Shown piece after piece: positions 4,641-5,445 of a DNA stretch of 5,445 nucleotides. Below the pieces are notes generated by a model. That model ran no database searches. It saw nothing but the letters and a program-made list of their open reading frames with translations, and was not told where the DNA came from. Position numbers and translations under genes: made by a program. This DNA comes from Schaedlerella sp. Lineage in GTDB: Bacteria > Bacillota > Clostridia > Lachnospirales > Lachnospiraceae. The stretch covers positions 1 through 5,445 of the forward strand of contig JAHHTO010000164.1 in assembly GCA_020024595.1 (NCBI GenBank). The letters run 5' to 3'. Within the stretch, counting starts at the first letter, position 1, and each line of letters opens with the position of its first letter.

Positions 4641-5445
4641 TGTTTTATCCCAAACTTGCTGTGACCAATATCGGAAAGAATCGAAAGAATTATTTTCCGT
4701 ATATACTGACTTGTATTTTAACGATTATGATGTTTTATACTATGGATGCAATCTGCAAAAATGATGGAATTAATGAGTTGCTAGGTGCAGATGACATGAA
4801 GATGATTCTAAACATGGCGTCCGGGATTACTGGAATTTTTTCGGCAATATTTCTTTTTTATACGAATAGTTTTCTGGTGAAACAACGAAAAAAGGAGTTT
4901 GGCGTTTATCAGGTTTTGGGAATGGATAAACGAAATCTAAAGAAGATGCTGATGTGGGAGACTTTGCTGACGGCGGCAGTCAGTCTTGGAATCGGACTTT
5001 TGCTAGGAATTCTGCTTGGAAAGTTAATGTTTCTTGTGTTATTGAAAATGATACATTTTTCAGTGCCGCTCTCTTTTTCTATTGAGTTATCATCCATCAT
5101 GCGTACATTATTTTTATTCTGTGGTGTGTTTCTTGTGACATTGTGTTCTAACCTATTCCAACTACGAAAGGCTGATCCGGTTGAGTTGCTTCATGGAGGC
5201 AATGTAGGAGAACGGGAGCCGAAGACAAAATGGCTGTTGACATTGGTAGGTGTAATGACACTTGCAATTGGATACGGAATTGCTTTGATAACGGAATCAC
5301 CGCTAAAAGCACTGGGATATTTCTTTGTTGCGGTGATTCTTGTTATTATTGGAACATATGCGCTGTTTACTGCAGGAAGTATTGCTTTTTTAAAGATTTT
5401 AAAAAAGAATAAAAAGTTTTATTATCGTTCCGATCATTTTGTGAC
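4640..5445 (+). CDS. bceB: BceB-like ABC transporter permease (FtsX type), 3' end outside the window
   Basis: The frame opens at ATG 4640, overlapping the ATPase stop, after the ribosome binding site GGAGG (4627-4631). It stays open for 268 codons to the window edge; family members are usually about 640-670 residues. It begins MFYPKLAVTNIGKNRKNYFP, the usual opening of BceB permeases. TM segments are seen at about 19-38, 56-80, 107-136, 155-173, 198-217 and 225-250. The FtsX-like region (about 60-180) contains the cytoplasmic stretch KQRKKEFGVYQVLGMDKRNLKKM (81-103), which probably contacts the ATPase, and LRKADPVELLHG (175-186). The large extracellular domain between TM7 and TM8, which sets peptide specificity and kinase signalling, is not in the window, so the substrate cannot be inferred. 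No frameshift is seen in the part present. Confidence 0.92.
   Translation, partial: MFYPKLAVTNIGKNRKNYFPYILTCILTIMMFYTMDAICKNDGINELLGADDMKMILNMASGITGIFSAIFLFYTNSFLVKQRKKEFGVYQVLGMDKRNLKKMLMWETLLTAAVSLGIGLLLGILLGKLMFLVLLKMIHFSVPLSFSIELSSIMRTLFLFCGVFLVTLCSNLFQLRKADPVELLHGGNVGEREPKTKWLLTLVGVMTLAIGYGIALITESPLKALGYFFVAVILVIIGTYALFTAGSIAFLKILKKNKKFYYRSDHFV

Noticed and set aside
5230..5412. Small + strand frame inside the permease gene
   Set aside because: It is a shadow of the permease frame, which runs unbroken from 4640 to the window edge with clear membrane segments; the shadow has no ribosome site or family features.

Overview
The window reads as chromosomal DNA of a low-GC Gram-positive bacterium. 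The A+T-rich codon use, purine-rich ribosome binding sites and BceRS/BceAB-type module point to Bacillota, class Clostridia, and a gut Lachnospiraceae-like host is my best guess (inference, not proven by any marker gene). Two units lie on the + strand: a complete IS110-family insertion sequence (about 6-1845), and a peptide-antibiotic sensing and resistance locus (about 1965 to the end of the window, running off the right edge).

The IS110 element has a long non-coding left end (8-413), a 428-residue DEDD/serine recombinase (414-1700) and a short right end (1701-1845). The left end can be read as a bridge RNA, the programmable guide described for the IS110 relative IS621. It has a 5' stem-loop (152-173), a target-binding segment and a donor-binding loop (240-354). 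The four guide segments can be matched by eye to DNA in this window. CACTCCT (190-196) equals the left flank plus core (1-7). CTGCAG (231-236) is the reverse complement of the core plus right flank (1844-1849). ACATTCC (252-258) matches the right-end donor with one mismatch. Bases 321-334 pair with the left-end donor (5-18) over 14 positions, with one wobble and one mismatch. Together these predict a CT core, with the element's last base at 1845. Circularisation would also join a -35 in the right end to a -10 in the left end at 17-bp spacing.

Between the element and the next gene (1846-2037) is a very A+T-rich stretch with nested inverted repeats, a promoter, and a 13-bp sequence (1970-1982) identical to the predicted circle junction of the IS. 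The last is either an alternative right end or a donor-like site in the flank.

The resistance locus encodes an OmpR-type response regulator (bceR-like) and a short two-TM intramembrane-sensing histidine kinase (bceS-like), overlapping by 4 nt. A 120-bp gap follows, with a perfect TTACA-N4-TGTAA operator and a -10 lacking a good -35. Then come an ABC ATPase (bceA-like) and, overlapping by one base, an FtsX-type permease (bceB-like, cut by the window end). In known systems of this type the transporter senses a cell-wall-active peptide and controls the kinase. The kinase phosphorylates the regulator, which activates the transporter promoter; the operator seen here fits that circuit.
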